Shown: positions 7,171 to 12,902 of the stretch, piece by piece
How the letters are laid out: the number at the start of each line of letters is the position of its first letter
Numbering within the stretch: the stretch's first letter is position 1
NCBI GenBank assembly: GCA_025937665.1
Contig: JAICQW010000034.1
Coordinates: 1 to 13,198 of the forward strand
Length of the DNA: 13,198 nucleotides
DNA from: Nitrososphaeraceae archaeon
Lineage (GTDB): Archaea; Thermoproteota; Nitrososphaeria; Nitrososphaerales; Nitrososphaeraceae
Reading direction: 5' to 3'
The notes under the pieces: model-generated
The model's database searches: none
Seen by the model: only the letters and a program-made list of their open reading frames with translations
What the model was told of the DNA's origin: nothing
Translations under genes and position numbers: made by a program

Positions 7171-7686
7171 TTAGAATAACCTTTTTCTAAATTTAAATAC
7201 ATGTAAGCGTCTTACAATTAAATTTATAGCTAAATAAGACAAACATGATGCTATGATAGATGCTACTGTAGCAGCCTGTACTGGCTGATATTCTATTCTC
7301 AACAATTCAAGTAGGATGAAGAACCTTGATACATTATTAATAATATCAAAAATAGCATCAGCAAATATCATCTTTGTTACTATTTGCTTTAGGATATCAA
7401 AGTTATATTTACCAGTAAGTGTTTTTGTATATTTCTTCTTATTATCAAGATGAAAAAGAATAACAAAAATTACTTTGGAAGAGATAAATCCGGATATTAC
7501 AGTTAATGTAGAAGTTGTAAAATCATCATTGGAATATTTCGTAGATACATATGCAACGATTAAACTAACAATAAAACCGACCGAACCTGAAAGTAGCAGA
7601 TTCTTATTGAGGGATATGGTGCTAGTATACTTCTCATAAAATTTTGTAAGGTAATCTGTTATTTTACCTCCGGGTTTTATTTTCAA
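7171..7686 (-). CDS. Four-helix membrane protein, GtrA-like
   Basis: 171 residues with four predicted membrane helices at about 29-48 (LLLSGSVGFIVSLIVAYVST), 59-80, 104-130 and 137-160, with a Lys-rich loop (NKKKYTKTLTGKY) between helices 2 and 3. Length, helix number, a glycine in helix 1 (SGSVGF) and the C-terminal pattern SYLAINLIVRRLHVFKF resemble GtrA-family proteins. Those take part in transport of lipid-linked sugars or cell-wall precursors. The resemblance is moderate; an unrelated four-helix protein is possible. The start is a TTG at 7684-7686, supported by a TATA-like box 28 nt upstream. The next genes on both sides lie on the same strand but have their own promoters. Confidence 0.65.
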   Translation of the reverse strand: MKIKPGGKITDYLTKFYEKYTSTISLNKNLLLSGSVGFIVSLIVAYVSTKYSNDDFTTSTLTVISGFISSKVIFVILFHLDNKKKYTKTLTGKYNFDILKQIVTKMIFADAIFDIINNVSRFFILLELLRIEYQPVQAATVASIIASCLSYLAINLIVRRLHVFKFRKRLF

Positions 7687-7710
7687 CTAATATTCTATAT
7701 GGCAAACAAT

Positions 7711-7718
7711 CATTTATG
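7711..7718 (-). promoter_or_regulatory. TATA box supporting the TTG start at 7686
   Basis: Minus-strand CATAAATG centred about 28 nt before the TTG, consistent with a leaderless or near-leaderless mRNA. Confidence 0.4.
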
Positions 7719-7779
7719 AGTATTTACATCAAATAACTTTTTTACAAGAATTTTGTTACTAATGGATGTTGATCTTGCT

Positions 7780-7795
7780 AAAAAAGGCCGTTTTT
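7780..7795 (-). terminator. AT-rich palindrome with T-tract after the zinc protein
   Basis: Directly after the minus-strand stop codon at 7794-7796 the transcript would read an A-run, CGGCC and six U residues. Archaeal transcription often ends at oligo-U tracts without a strong hairpin, so this is a plausible terminator for the gene ending at 7794. Confidence 0.35.
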
Positions 7796-8078
7796 AATTA
7801 ATTCCTCTTGATAGACAATTGTCACAATACTTTTCCACAAGCGTGGCATCAATCATGTCATAACTTGCTATTTGAGTTGCAATATCACCACACATAGAAC
7901 AGTAACCACCTGCTTTCTCAACCATAAACCTTTTTTTTGAACCTTGAGATGTTGTAGGGTCTGAGAGAATGTCTTTAAATTCTTTGAGTTGCTCCTTGGA
8001 TCTAAATACTGGTTTCACTGTTGGGATTGGTCTTTTTTTGTTATTACGAGGATTATTTCCGTAAAAAGATTCATACAT
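7794..8078 (-). CDS. Small protein with two CxxC zinc knuckles
   Basis: 94 residues. The N-terminal half is basic and probably flexible (RNNKKRPIPTVKPVFRSKEQ). A helix follows (KEQLKEFKDIL, 28-38). The C-terminal 37 residues hold the metal site: YCSMCG (C60, C63) and KYCDNC (C85, C88), 21 residues apart, as in rubredoxin-like or treble-clef zinc domains. No family name is recognised. Nucleic-acid or protein binding is the usual role of such small archaeal proteins, but nothing here proves it. The ATG at 8078 is chosen because a TATA-like box lies about 25 nt upstream, and because it keeps the basic tail. Confidence 0.72.
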   Translation of the reverse strand: MYESFYGNNPRNNKKRPIPTVKPVFRSKEQLKEFKDILSDPTTSQGSKKRFMVEKAGGYCSMCGDIATQIASYDMIDATLVEKYCDNCLSRGIN

Positions 8079-8098
8079 GTATATAATACACGCTGATA

Positions 8099-8106
8099 GT
8101 ATATCT
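8099..8106 (-). promoter_or_regulatory. TATA box of the two-CxxC protein
   Basis: Minus-strand AGATATAC centred about 25 nt before the ATG at 8078. A second AT-rich element at 8081-8089 lies too close to the start to serve it. Confidence 0.4.
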
Positions 8107-8306
8107 ATCTATGTGTTTAGTGTCAGACATTTATTAGGCCTAATATTGTTTTTGTTTTCTAGTATTTGGCAACAGAATCAATTCTATATATACAAATGAG
8201 TATGGTTTGTTAATAATATTCGGTTTTCTGATAGAGGGTAAATATGTCATGTTTTACTATGTATTGGAAAAAGACATTAATCAAATTCTCTTAATGTTGC
8301 AGACAT

Positions 8307-8314
8307 GTTTATAT
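8307..8314 (+). promoter_or_regulatory. TATA box that decides the start of the coiled-coil gene
   Basis: GTTTATAT centred 26 nt before the ATG at 8337. The ATG at 8313 falls inside the box and the one at about 8322 lies before the predicted transcription start, so both are unlikely start codons. Confidence 0.6.
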
Positions 8315-8336
8315 GTTACGAATGCGTAGTAATAGT

Positions 8337-8606
8337 ATGTCAAACGATTTAAATGAGTTAATTGCAAGGAAAGATAAGCTAGAGGGACAACTCCATCATG
8401 AATTATCATCTGATTATAACGAATTGATGACAAATTTGAGTGAAAGTTTTCGCAATATGCATGAAAATTCAGTGCAATATTATAAGCAAAAGGCAAATGA
8501 AGAGCTGGATAAAATGGAAAAAAACATACAATCAGGTAATAAATTGGGCGCTATAAACGAAAAGCTACTGGCAGACACATACTTATCGTTCGCTACAACC
8601 ATTTAA
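8337..8606 (+). CDS. Small charged helical protein
   Basis: 89 residues, almost entirely helical and highly charged: NDLNELIARKDKLEGQLHHE at 3-22, a central amphipathic stretch with NELMTNLSESFRNMHENS, then KQKANEELDKMEKNIQSG. Heptad-like spacing of Leu, Met and Ile suggests a coiled coil or a small helical bundle that oligomerises. There is no signal peptide, Cys or membrane segment. No family is recognised. The start at 8337 follows from the TATA box position. A seven-base T-tract directly after the stop codon is a likely terminator, so the gene looks like a single transcription unit. Confidence 0.68.
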   Translation: MSNDLNELIARKDKLEGQLHHELSSDYNELMTNLSESFRNMHENSVQYYKQKANEELDKMEKNIQSGNKLGAINEKLLADTYLSFATTI

Positions 8607-8613
8607 TTTTTTT
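8607..8613 (+). terminator. T-tract after the coiled-coil gene
   Basis: Seven consecutive T residues start right behind the TAA at 8604-8606. Oligo-U runs act as intrinsic terminators for archaeal RNA polymerase. No hairpin is visible. Confidence 0.4.
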
Positions 8614-8782
8614 AACAATTACCGTTATTTCCTTTAAGACTAGCTTATATTCAAAATTCTTATCAAAAAATATTATTAAAAGCTTCATAATTTTTTAGTT
8701 TTTAATGTAAGGTTCTCCGTTGACGAATCTCGAGAAATAGTAAAAAACTACCTGGCTAAACTAGATATCAGCGACGAAAGCA

Positions 8783-9436
8783 ATGAAGCCGTTATTAGTA
8801 ATCTTTAATCCGCGTAGTATCCCAGAGTTTTACAAAGCCATCGAAAAGATAAACGGGATCTCTAAACTGTGGATTAAATATTTTCCACAAGACGAAGCAT
8901 ACAACAAAGCAAGAGAGTTCTTTCTGCAAAGTGACTATACTCATTTTATGATCCTGCCCGACGATCTTATTGTGACTCAAAAAAATGTTGATGCAATAGT
9001 AAATTCTGACGAGTCTTATGATTCCATATCTGGCTGGTGCAATAACAACGGCCGTGATGATACCAATATTGATACTAACATCTCGGCTTTCTTGCCTCCA
9101 GACCCGCCCCGCACAGCAACATATGAAGGCTACCGTTGGTTTAAAATAGCATACTTTGAATCGTTGCTATCGAAAGTAAAAAATTCTAACGCCATAATTC
9201 CAGTTTTACATCAAGGGTTTGCTCTGTCGCGTCTGTCAAGAAGACTTGTTGAGCAAGTGCCATTTAGGACGGATGCGGGTTGCTGTGTTGATTCTTGTCT
9301 TTCGTTAGATCTAATGAAGTTTAAAGTTAGGTTTACTCAATACGTTGATATTCGTATCAGAATGAAACATCTCAAGATTCCTCGTAGTGAATTGTTGGTA
9401 GGAAAAGAAAAGGCCAAAATTATATTTGAAAACTAG
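8783..9436 (+). CDS. Putative GT-A type glycosyltransferase
   Basis: 217 residues, probably cytoplasmic. The N-terminus is a strand (KPLLVIFNPRS) followed by helices. DYTHFMILPDDLIVTQKNV (51-69) has the hydrophobic strand plus acidic pair (D60, D61) found at the nucleotide-sugar and metal site of GT-A glycosyltransferases. VLHQGFALSRLSRRLVEQVPF (141-161) resembles the acceptor-side loop of such enzymes. Near the end VDIRIRMKHL provides a late His (196), often a metal ligand. GCCVDSC (166-172) is an unusual Cys cluster. No specific family was recognised, and donor and acceptor are unknown. Similar short proteins occur in mobile or viral DNA, so transfer is possible. A 34-codon coding-like stretch without a start codon overlaps its first 26 bases in another frame. 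Confidence 0.55.
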   Translation: MKPLLVIFNPRSIPEFYKAIEKINGISKLWIKYFPQDEAYNKAREFFLQSDYTHFMILPDDLIVTQKNVDAIVNSDESYDSISGWCNNNGRDDTNIDTNISAFLPPDPPRTATYEGYRWFKIAYFESLLSKVKNSNAIIPVLHQGFALSRLSRRLVEQVPFRTDAGCCVDSCLSLDLMKFKVRFTQYVDIRIRMKHLKIPRSELLVGKEKAKIIFEN

Positions 9437-9546
9437 TCAGCTACTGTAGACTTTGAACATCTAAATTTCTTGTCTAACATGGGTTCCATTACATGGTATT
9501 CATCTTTATCTTTATTGTGTAGCGAGCTATTGGAAATAGTATAACG

Positions 9547-9556
9547 AATTTATATT
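9547..9556 (+). promoter_or_regulatory. TATA box of the 47-residue Cys-rich protein
   Basis: AATTTATATT centred about 32 nt before the ATG at 9584, giving a leader of about 7 nt. The element is nearly symmetric and could also direct transcription to the left. Confidence 0.45.
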
Positions 9557-9583
9557 CTATGGATACGAATATGAGAACTAGAA

Positions 9584-9727
9584 ATGAAGGTTAATGACTG
9601 TAGTCATTGGGCATGCAATAGGGCAGATAATAAATGCGTAGGATGTGGTGCTATAATTTGCCCTGTATGTCTGAAAGAACCTATAAATTGCAAATGTGAA
9701 AATAAAGATATATGCTGCTCATCATGA
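9584..9727 (+). CDS. 47-residue Cys-rich zinc-binding microprotein
   Basis: ATG to TGA, 47 codons, with ten Cys residues: DCSHWAC (6, 11), KCVGCG (18, 21), CPVC (26, 29), NCKC (36, 38) and CC (44, 45), plus His8. The spacing of the CxxC pairs (18/21 with 26/29, and 6/11 with 36/38) suggests two interleaved zinc sites, as in RING-, B-box- or treble-clef-type domains. The Cys density is too high and too regular for a chance frame. There is no signal peptide. It is one of several small metal-binding proteins in this window and lies next to, and converges on, the B-box-like gene at 9776-10162. Function unknown. Confidence 0.72.
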   Translation: MKVNDCSHWACNRADNKCVGCGAIICPVCLKEPINCKCENKDICCSS

Positions 9728-9775
9728 CTTCGAGTTCAACAACTTTTGCATTAAATCTGTAAATCCTAGATTTTG

Positions 9776-10162
9776 TTACTGTATTTTTAAACTGTCTACT
9801 GCGTCCATAATTACTTGAGTTGCATGTCCTCCAAAATTAGCCTTACAATAGTTTTCATTCCTTAGCTTTGAGTCAAACTTGCTTGTCCTTATCAACTCTG
9901 AAACCCTATTTACTGCAGCTAGATAATTCATAGAAGATATCCAAGTCAGTATGATAGCACACTTATCGCAAACATGAACCTTAACATTACTACCATATAT
10001 TTCCCCACAAAAGACACATTTGCTATATACTATTGAACTACCGGATCTGGGCGCATTAATACCAAAATGAACTGTATTAAAGCACGCGATACATAGGTGT
10101 TGATTACAGGAAGAACATGAGTGATATTCTTCATGTTTATTACATTTTTCACAAACTGTCAA
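9776..10162 (-). CDS. Cys/His-rich zinc-finger protein, B-box-like
   Basis: 128 residues. Residues 4-32 hold CEKCNKHEEYHSCSSC (4-19) followed by LCIACFNTVHFG. The spacing C-x2-C, H, C-x2-C, C-x2-C, H is close to a B-box or RING-like cross-brace binding two zinc ions. A second metal site has C49 and C52 (KCVFCG) with C65 and C68 (VCDKC). The C-terminal 60 residues (from LTWISSMNYLAAV) are helical, with a lone Cys106 and His113. The start is a TTG at 10160-10162, the first start after an in-frame TAA; no convincing TATA box lies 25 nt upstream. A short leader transcript from the broken response-regulator gene upstream might cover it. Function unknown; protein or nucleic-acid binding is likely by analogy. 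Confidence 0.68.
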   Translation of the reverse strand: MTVCEKCNKHEEYHSCSSCNQHLCIACFNTVHFGINAPRSGSSIVYSKCVFCGEIYGSNVKVHVCDKCAIILTWISSMNYLAAVNRVSELIRTSKFDSKLRNENYCKANFGGHATQVIMDAVDSLKIQ

Positions 10163-10315
10163 CGCTTACAAGCACCACCATGCAAAAGCCATTCCGGAGA
10201 AGCAATTGTTGTCATGAACTAACATATTCATTATATTCTACTACTATTGTTAATGTGCAATCTCTCTTATATCTAGGTACTCCAAATAAACGCCAGGCCA
10301 TTATTATTTTTGAAA

Positions 10316-10776
10316 TCAGCTCTCTGTACTGTCTTTAATAGTGTAGACAGTAGGTCTGTGCTTTATGGTTTCAGGGCTTTGACCGCTATCTCCACATTGA
10401 GAACACGTATAAAATCCATCGTCCTTTTTCTCCATATCTTTAAGTCTTTTGATTAAACTTACCAGGGTTTCTAGGCCAATGGTTTTTTCAAAGGCTCCAG
10501 ATCGCTCAACTCTCTAAGTTCATCTATTTCCGTCTCGAAGGCTGTGATAAATATTATCTTGATATTTTTATCCATATTTTTCAATTTTCTTACAAATTCT
10601 ATACCTGACATTTCTGGTATCCGTATATCCGTTAATACTAGCGAATACAATTTGGGGTTCATCATCCTACTCGAAAGCGCTATACCGGCACCAATGAATG
10701 CCTTTATCCTCCACCCTTTCGATTCCAAGTAACCCTGAAGTAGATCAAGAATGTCTGGTTCGTCATCAACTATCAT
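10316..10776 (-). pseudogene. Response regulator receiver-domain protein broken by a one-base frameshift
   Basis: From the ATG at 10776 a CheY-like receiver domain reads normally: acidic pair D4-D5 (MIVDDEPDILDLL), phospho-acceptor D50 (SLVLTDIRIPEMSG), and T78 (IIFITAFETE). Then the frame ends at a TAG (10471-10473) just after a false KKPLA. In another frame the expected rest of the domain continues from about 10500: SGAFEKTIGLETLVSLIKRL, with the conserved Lys. A linker and a C-terminal tail (FYTCSQCGDSGQ) follow, to a TGA at 10316-10318. One missing base near 10500 explains both. The intact protein would have about 153 residues. Upstream in-frame codons LKYI suggest that the original beta-1 strand began before this ATG. 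Either a real pseudogene or a sequencing error; a programmed shift is less likely. Confidence 0.8.
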
Positions 10777-10846
10777 GATATATTTTAAGGTATTCTCGAG
10801 ACTATTTGGACGTCCCGGGACTTCGTTGGTATGGTCCAGACACGAT

Positions 10847-10854
10847 GATATATG
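10847..10854 (-). promoter_or_regulatory. Possible TATA box of the response regulator
   Basis: Minus-strand CATATATC about 75 nt before the ATG at 10776. It would give a leader of about 49 nt, long for this window. The rest of 10777-10936 shows no gene. Confidence 0.25.
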
Positions 10855-10936
10855 GAACGTCCTCTTAAATAAAATTAGATTATAAATTTTTGGTTCAGTC
10901 CAATAAAATCGCTACCTGATGAACGATTAAGGGTTA

Positions 10937-11179
10937 CTAAAATCCAGATTCTCCAGGAATAGGTGGATTTTTCGTTTCAGGCAGATCAATGGTGCTGTAG
11001 TAATCCTCAAAGGTTGCCTTTAGAATTTTGAATGCCAGACCTTCTTCATATGGTCCTTTGGATATTGCTTTTAGAATACCCCGCTGAACTGATTTTAGTC
11101 TTCTCTTATCCAACATTATATCTTGTGGAATGTCGATCTTTAATTCCATTTTTAATAATACGCCTTTAGTCTTAACCAA
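10937..11179 (-). CDS. Small basic-acidic protein of unknown function
   Basis: 80 residues from TTG at 11177-11179, or 70 from the ATG at 11149 (MELKIDIPQDIML). The sequence has a short strand (ELKIDIP), a basic helix (DKRRLKSVQRGILKAISKG), an acidic helix (YEEGLAFKILKATFEDYYS) and a Pro-rich end (ETKNPPIPGESGF). There are no Cys, membrane segments or signal peptide. No family is recognised. Two TATA-like boxes compete. TTTTTAAAT (11201-11209) lies 26 nt before the TTG. TTTTATAAC (11188-11196) would instead give an 18-nt leader before the ATG. The first fits the leaderless pattern of this window, so the longer form is given with low certainty about the start. Confidence 0.6.
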   Translation of the reverse strand: MVKTKGVLLKMELKIDIPQDIMLDKRRLKSVQRGILKAISKGPYEEGLAFKILKATFEDYYSTIDLPETKNPPIPGESGF

Positions 11180-11200
11180 TGATTACGTTATAAAATCGAT

Positions 11201-11209
11201 ATTTAAAAA
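11201..11209 (-). promoter_or_regulatory. TATA box upstream of the 80-residue gene
   Basis: Minus-strand TTTTTAAAT centred 26 nt before the TTG at 11179. A second candidate at 11188-11196 would favour the ATG at 11149. Confidence 0.4.
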
Positions 11210-11286
11210 GATAAGTCTATTTCTTTGCTAACATAAGCACCACCAGCTCCAAAATCTATTACTTAATTCGGAATTTTTTTTCAGAA

Positions 11287-11294
11287 ATTTTAAG
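11287..11294 (+). promoter_or_regulatory. TATA box supporting the TTG start at 11319
   Basis: ATTTTAAG centred about 28 nt before the TTG. The ATG at 11302, which lies 11 nt behind the box, opens only a 12-codon frame and lies before the predicted transcription start. Confidence 0.5.
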
Positions 11295-11318
11295 AGTATC
11301 AATGGCATATAGTAATTA

Positions 11319-11774
11319 TTGGAACGAACTTACACAATAAAATTAAGTGTAGTTATGATCCTAATCATTGCCATTGTTTTTTCGAATTCCAATTTCATTT
11401 GTATAGCGAATGCCCAAACAGCAAATACGAAAGACGTTTTTAAAGTAATTGTTACTTTATCGGGTATAACAAGTTCAACAAAGGATATTCTTATTTTAGT
11501 AAATATTAAAGATGAAACGAAGTCCAAGCTATTCAACGCTCAAGATCCACAAATAAAAGGCGCAGATAAGGTAAATTACACGATAACGTTTCCAGGATCA
11601 ACTATCGACGAGGATGATGAGTATACTGTTTGTATTATGAGCATAAAAGACTTCAAAGTTCAGTGCGACAATGCAAATAATTCTGCACTGAAAAAACCTG
11701 AGTTTGTAGAGATTAATCTGACAGCGGAGAATTCAAATAAAAAAGACAAAGATAAAGGCGATAAGAACGCTTAG
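11319..11774 (+). CDS. Exported beta-rich protein of unknown function
   Basis: 151 residues starting at TTG. Residues 8-32 are a signal peptide (KLSVVMILIIAIVFSNSNF, cleavage near ANAQ). The mature region (36-135) alternates short strands in an immunoglobulin-like pattern: FKVIVTLSGI, DILILVNIKDET, KVNYTITFPG and EYTVCIMSI, with C105 and C116 close enough for a disulphide. The last 15 residues are a Lys/Asp-rich tail (NKKDKDKGDKNA), which is probably disordered. It has N-linked glycosylation sequons (NYT, NNS, NLT). It diverges from the minus-strand gene at 10937-11179 across a 139-base promoter region. No family name is recognised; the protein is probably on the cell surface or in the pseudo-periplasm. 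Confidence 0.72.
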   Translation: MERTYTIKLSVVMILIIAIVFSNSNFICIANAQTANTKDVFKVIVTLSGITSSTKDILILVNIKDETKSKLFNAQDPQIKGADKVNYTITFPGSTIDEDDEYTVCIMSIKDFKVQCDNANNSALKKPEFVEINLTAENSNKKDKDKGDKNA

Positions 11775-11855
11775 GCCTGCCGTTTTGGTGACTTGCAGAC
11801 ATTGTTCCTTTCTGATTTTTATATTAGCAGATACTGTATAATCGAACTAATTTCT

Positions 11856-11884
11856 GGGCTTTCAGTTAATCTTTCTGATAGCCC
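11856..11884 (+). other. Imperfect hairpin between two genes
   Basis: GGGCT and CAG on the left pair with CTG and AGCCC on the right, separated by a 2x2 internal loop and a 9-base apical loop. It lies about 80 bases behind the exported-protein gene and 44 bases before the next start. No T-tract follows, so it may be an RNA structure or chance rather than a terminator. Confidence 0.25.
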
Positions 11885-11927
11885 TGATATTGGATTAGTC
11901 CACATTGTATAGTAAAATACTATTAAC

Positions 11928-12188
11928 ATGTTTAAGTTAACTCTGATGTTGACAAAAAGTCTTAAAGTCACCGTCTTGCTTGGGTTCTTACTCGCAGGAG
12001 TCGGACATATCTATTTAGGTTTTATAACACGGGGAATAATCATTCTCATTATTGGAATAGCATTTGGGTATGTCGTATCATCTTTTGTTCCGTTTCCATT
12101 GAGTTGGCTACTAATTGGCCCTTATTGGATCTGGCAATTAGTAGACGCATACAATCTCTATAAAAAGATGACATTTGAAAAAACTTGA
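11928..12188 (+). CDS. Small TM2-like membrane protein
   Basis: 86 residues, with membrane segments at about 13-33, 36-54 and 57-72. The signature GVGHIYLGFITRGIIIL (24-40), followed after a Pro-rich turn by WQLVDAYNLYKK (69-80), matches the general layout of TM2-type and related small proteins. Those have a glycine-rich helix, a YLG turn, a charged RG, and a Trp/Asp-Ala-Tyr end. Their function in archaea is unknown. The start could be the ATG at 11928 or the one at 11946 (MLTKSLKVT). TATA-like elements at 11905-11914 and 11911-11919 favour 11946 by spacing, while an element near 11888 would serve 11928. The choice does not change the membrane part. Confidence 0.65.
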   Translation: MFKLTLMLTKSLKVTVLLGFLLAGVGHIYLGFITRGIIILIIGIAFGYVVSSFVPFPLSWLLIGPYWIWQLVDAYNLYKKMTFEKT

Positions 12189-12210
12189 GCGAACAATTAA
12201 GCGAACAATT
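12188..12210 (+). repeat. Two direct copies of AGCGAACAATT
   Basis: The 11-base word AGCGAACAATT occurs at 12188-12198 and again at 12200-12210, a 12-base period. It lies just behind the membrane-protein stop codon and about 30 bases before the TATA box of the zinc protein. That is a possible position for a regulator or TFB-type element, but it may be chance. Confidence 0.45.
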
Positions 12211-12238
12211 GATTTAATATTTTGTTTCATAGAACCGA

Positions 12239-12246
12239 TTTATATC
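12239..12246 (+). promoter_or_regulatory. TATA box fixing a GTG start
   Basis: TTTATATC centred about 24 nt before the GTG at 12266. The predicted transcription start falls on the GTG itself, a leaderless arrangement. Confidence 0.55.
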
Positions 12247-12265
12247 ATAAGGCTCTTGAAGTATT

Positions 12266-12439
12266 GTGTCAATTAATTACAATGGAAAATGTGAGCACTG
12301 TGGCAAAGGCAACCAGCGTGTAACTCTGGATGTTCATATTCATGACATACCCGGAACACGGGGATGCGAGCACTGGTGTTTGGAGTGTGTGCGAGGTCTC
12401 GGTAAAGAAAAAACCGCACGAAAAAGATCCGGCAAATAA
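12266..12439 (+). CDS. 57-residue zinc-binding protein with GTG start
   Basis: Starts at GTG (MSINYNGKCEHCGKGNQ) and ends with a basic tail (KEKTARKRSGK) at TAA 12437-12439. The metal ligands are CEHC (C9, C12) and CEHWCLEC (C34, C38, C41), with H11, H24, H26 and H36 as extra candidates. Two knuckles 22 residues apart fit a zinc ribbon or HNH/treble-clef-like site. The sequence between them is strand-like (QRVTLDVHIHDIPG). The basic tail suggests RNA or DNA binding, which is inference. Frame choice is supported by the metal site and the TATA box. The opposite strand is open over most of the same stretch but gives an unlikely hydrophobic product. No family name is recognised. Confidence 0.75.
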   Translation: MSINYNGKCEHCGKGNQRVTLDVHIHDIPGTRGCEHWCLECVRGLGKEKTARKRSGK

Positions 12440-12528
12440 CTCGGAACTTGGTTGGTAGAATTTATTTTGTAAGTTGTATTGAGTTGTAAAGTTAAATAAG
12501 AGCAAGGATGCCTTACAATCTTGTTAAA

Positions 12529-12535
12529 CTTTATC
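12529..12535 (+). promoter_or_regulatory. TATA box supporting the TTG start at 12561
   Basis: CTTTATC centred about 29 nt before the TTG, again predicting a leaderless mRNA. Confidence 0.4.
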
Positions 12536-12560
12536 TAATACTTGGTATCAAAGTAACTCC

Positions 12561-12863
12561 TTGTCTTTCGATGCCTGGAAGAAAATGATGGATGAACAGA
12601 ATAGAATAATTAACGAAGCATTGAGAAGTCAATCCCAAATGCTAAATGATGCGATCAAACAGTTCAGTGAAAACAATCCCCGAATGATTATTAATGCAAT
12701 ACAACAGCAAGCGGAAATTTTTAACCAAATAATTCAACAGCAGGGTCGGATATTTGCTGACGCCATGAAACAATTCGACGAAAAAAAGACTAAGGCGTTA
12801 CAAAATGGGACTGATTTATCGAGTAATATGAACAATGAGAAACAGCAGAAAAAGAGAAAATAG
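12561..12863 (+). CDS. Hendecad-repeat amphipathic helical protein, phasin-like
   Basis: 100 residues starting at TTG (MSFDAWKKMMDEQ). Residues 14-73 are made of eleven-residue units: NRIINEALRSQ, SQMLNDAIKQF, a five-residue break (SENNP), then RMIINAIQQQA, EIFNQIIQQQG and RIFADAMKQFD. Each unit puts Ile, Leu, Met or Phe on one face and Gln, Asn or charged residues on the other. This is the pattern of proteins lying on lipid or polyester surfaces and of hendecad coiled coils. The C-terminal 25 residues are basic and low-complexity (KKRK end). Phasins, which coat polyhydroxyalkanoate granules, are the closest functional analogy, and related archaea are known to carry PHA synthase genes. No such gene lies in this window, so the assignment stays tentative. 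Confidence 0.65.
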   Translation: MSFDAWKKMMDEQNRIINEALRSQSQMLNDAIKQFSENNPRMIINAIQQQAEIFNQIIQQQGRIFADAMKQFDEKKTKALQNGTDLSSNMNNEKQQKKRK

Positions 12864-12902
12864 TAACAGGTAAATCGTCATTTAATCCTTTTAATACTCA
12901 AT

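Noticed and set aside
9437..9550. Minus-strand coding-like run ending MEPMLDKKFRCSKS
   Set aside because: About 38 open codons, but the only start codons are near the end and no promoter position fits.
10117..10338. 73-codon plus-strand frame
   Set aside because: Antisense to the zinc-finger start and to the regulator's restored C-terminus. The composition is not protein-like.
12269..12505. 78-codon minus-strand frame
   Set aside because: It is antisense to the two-knuckle zinc protein, which has a better metal site and a well-placed TATA box. The minus-strand product has an unlikely mixed hydrophobic composition.
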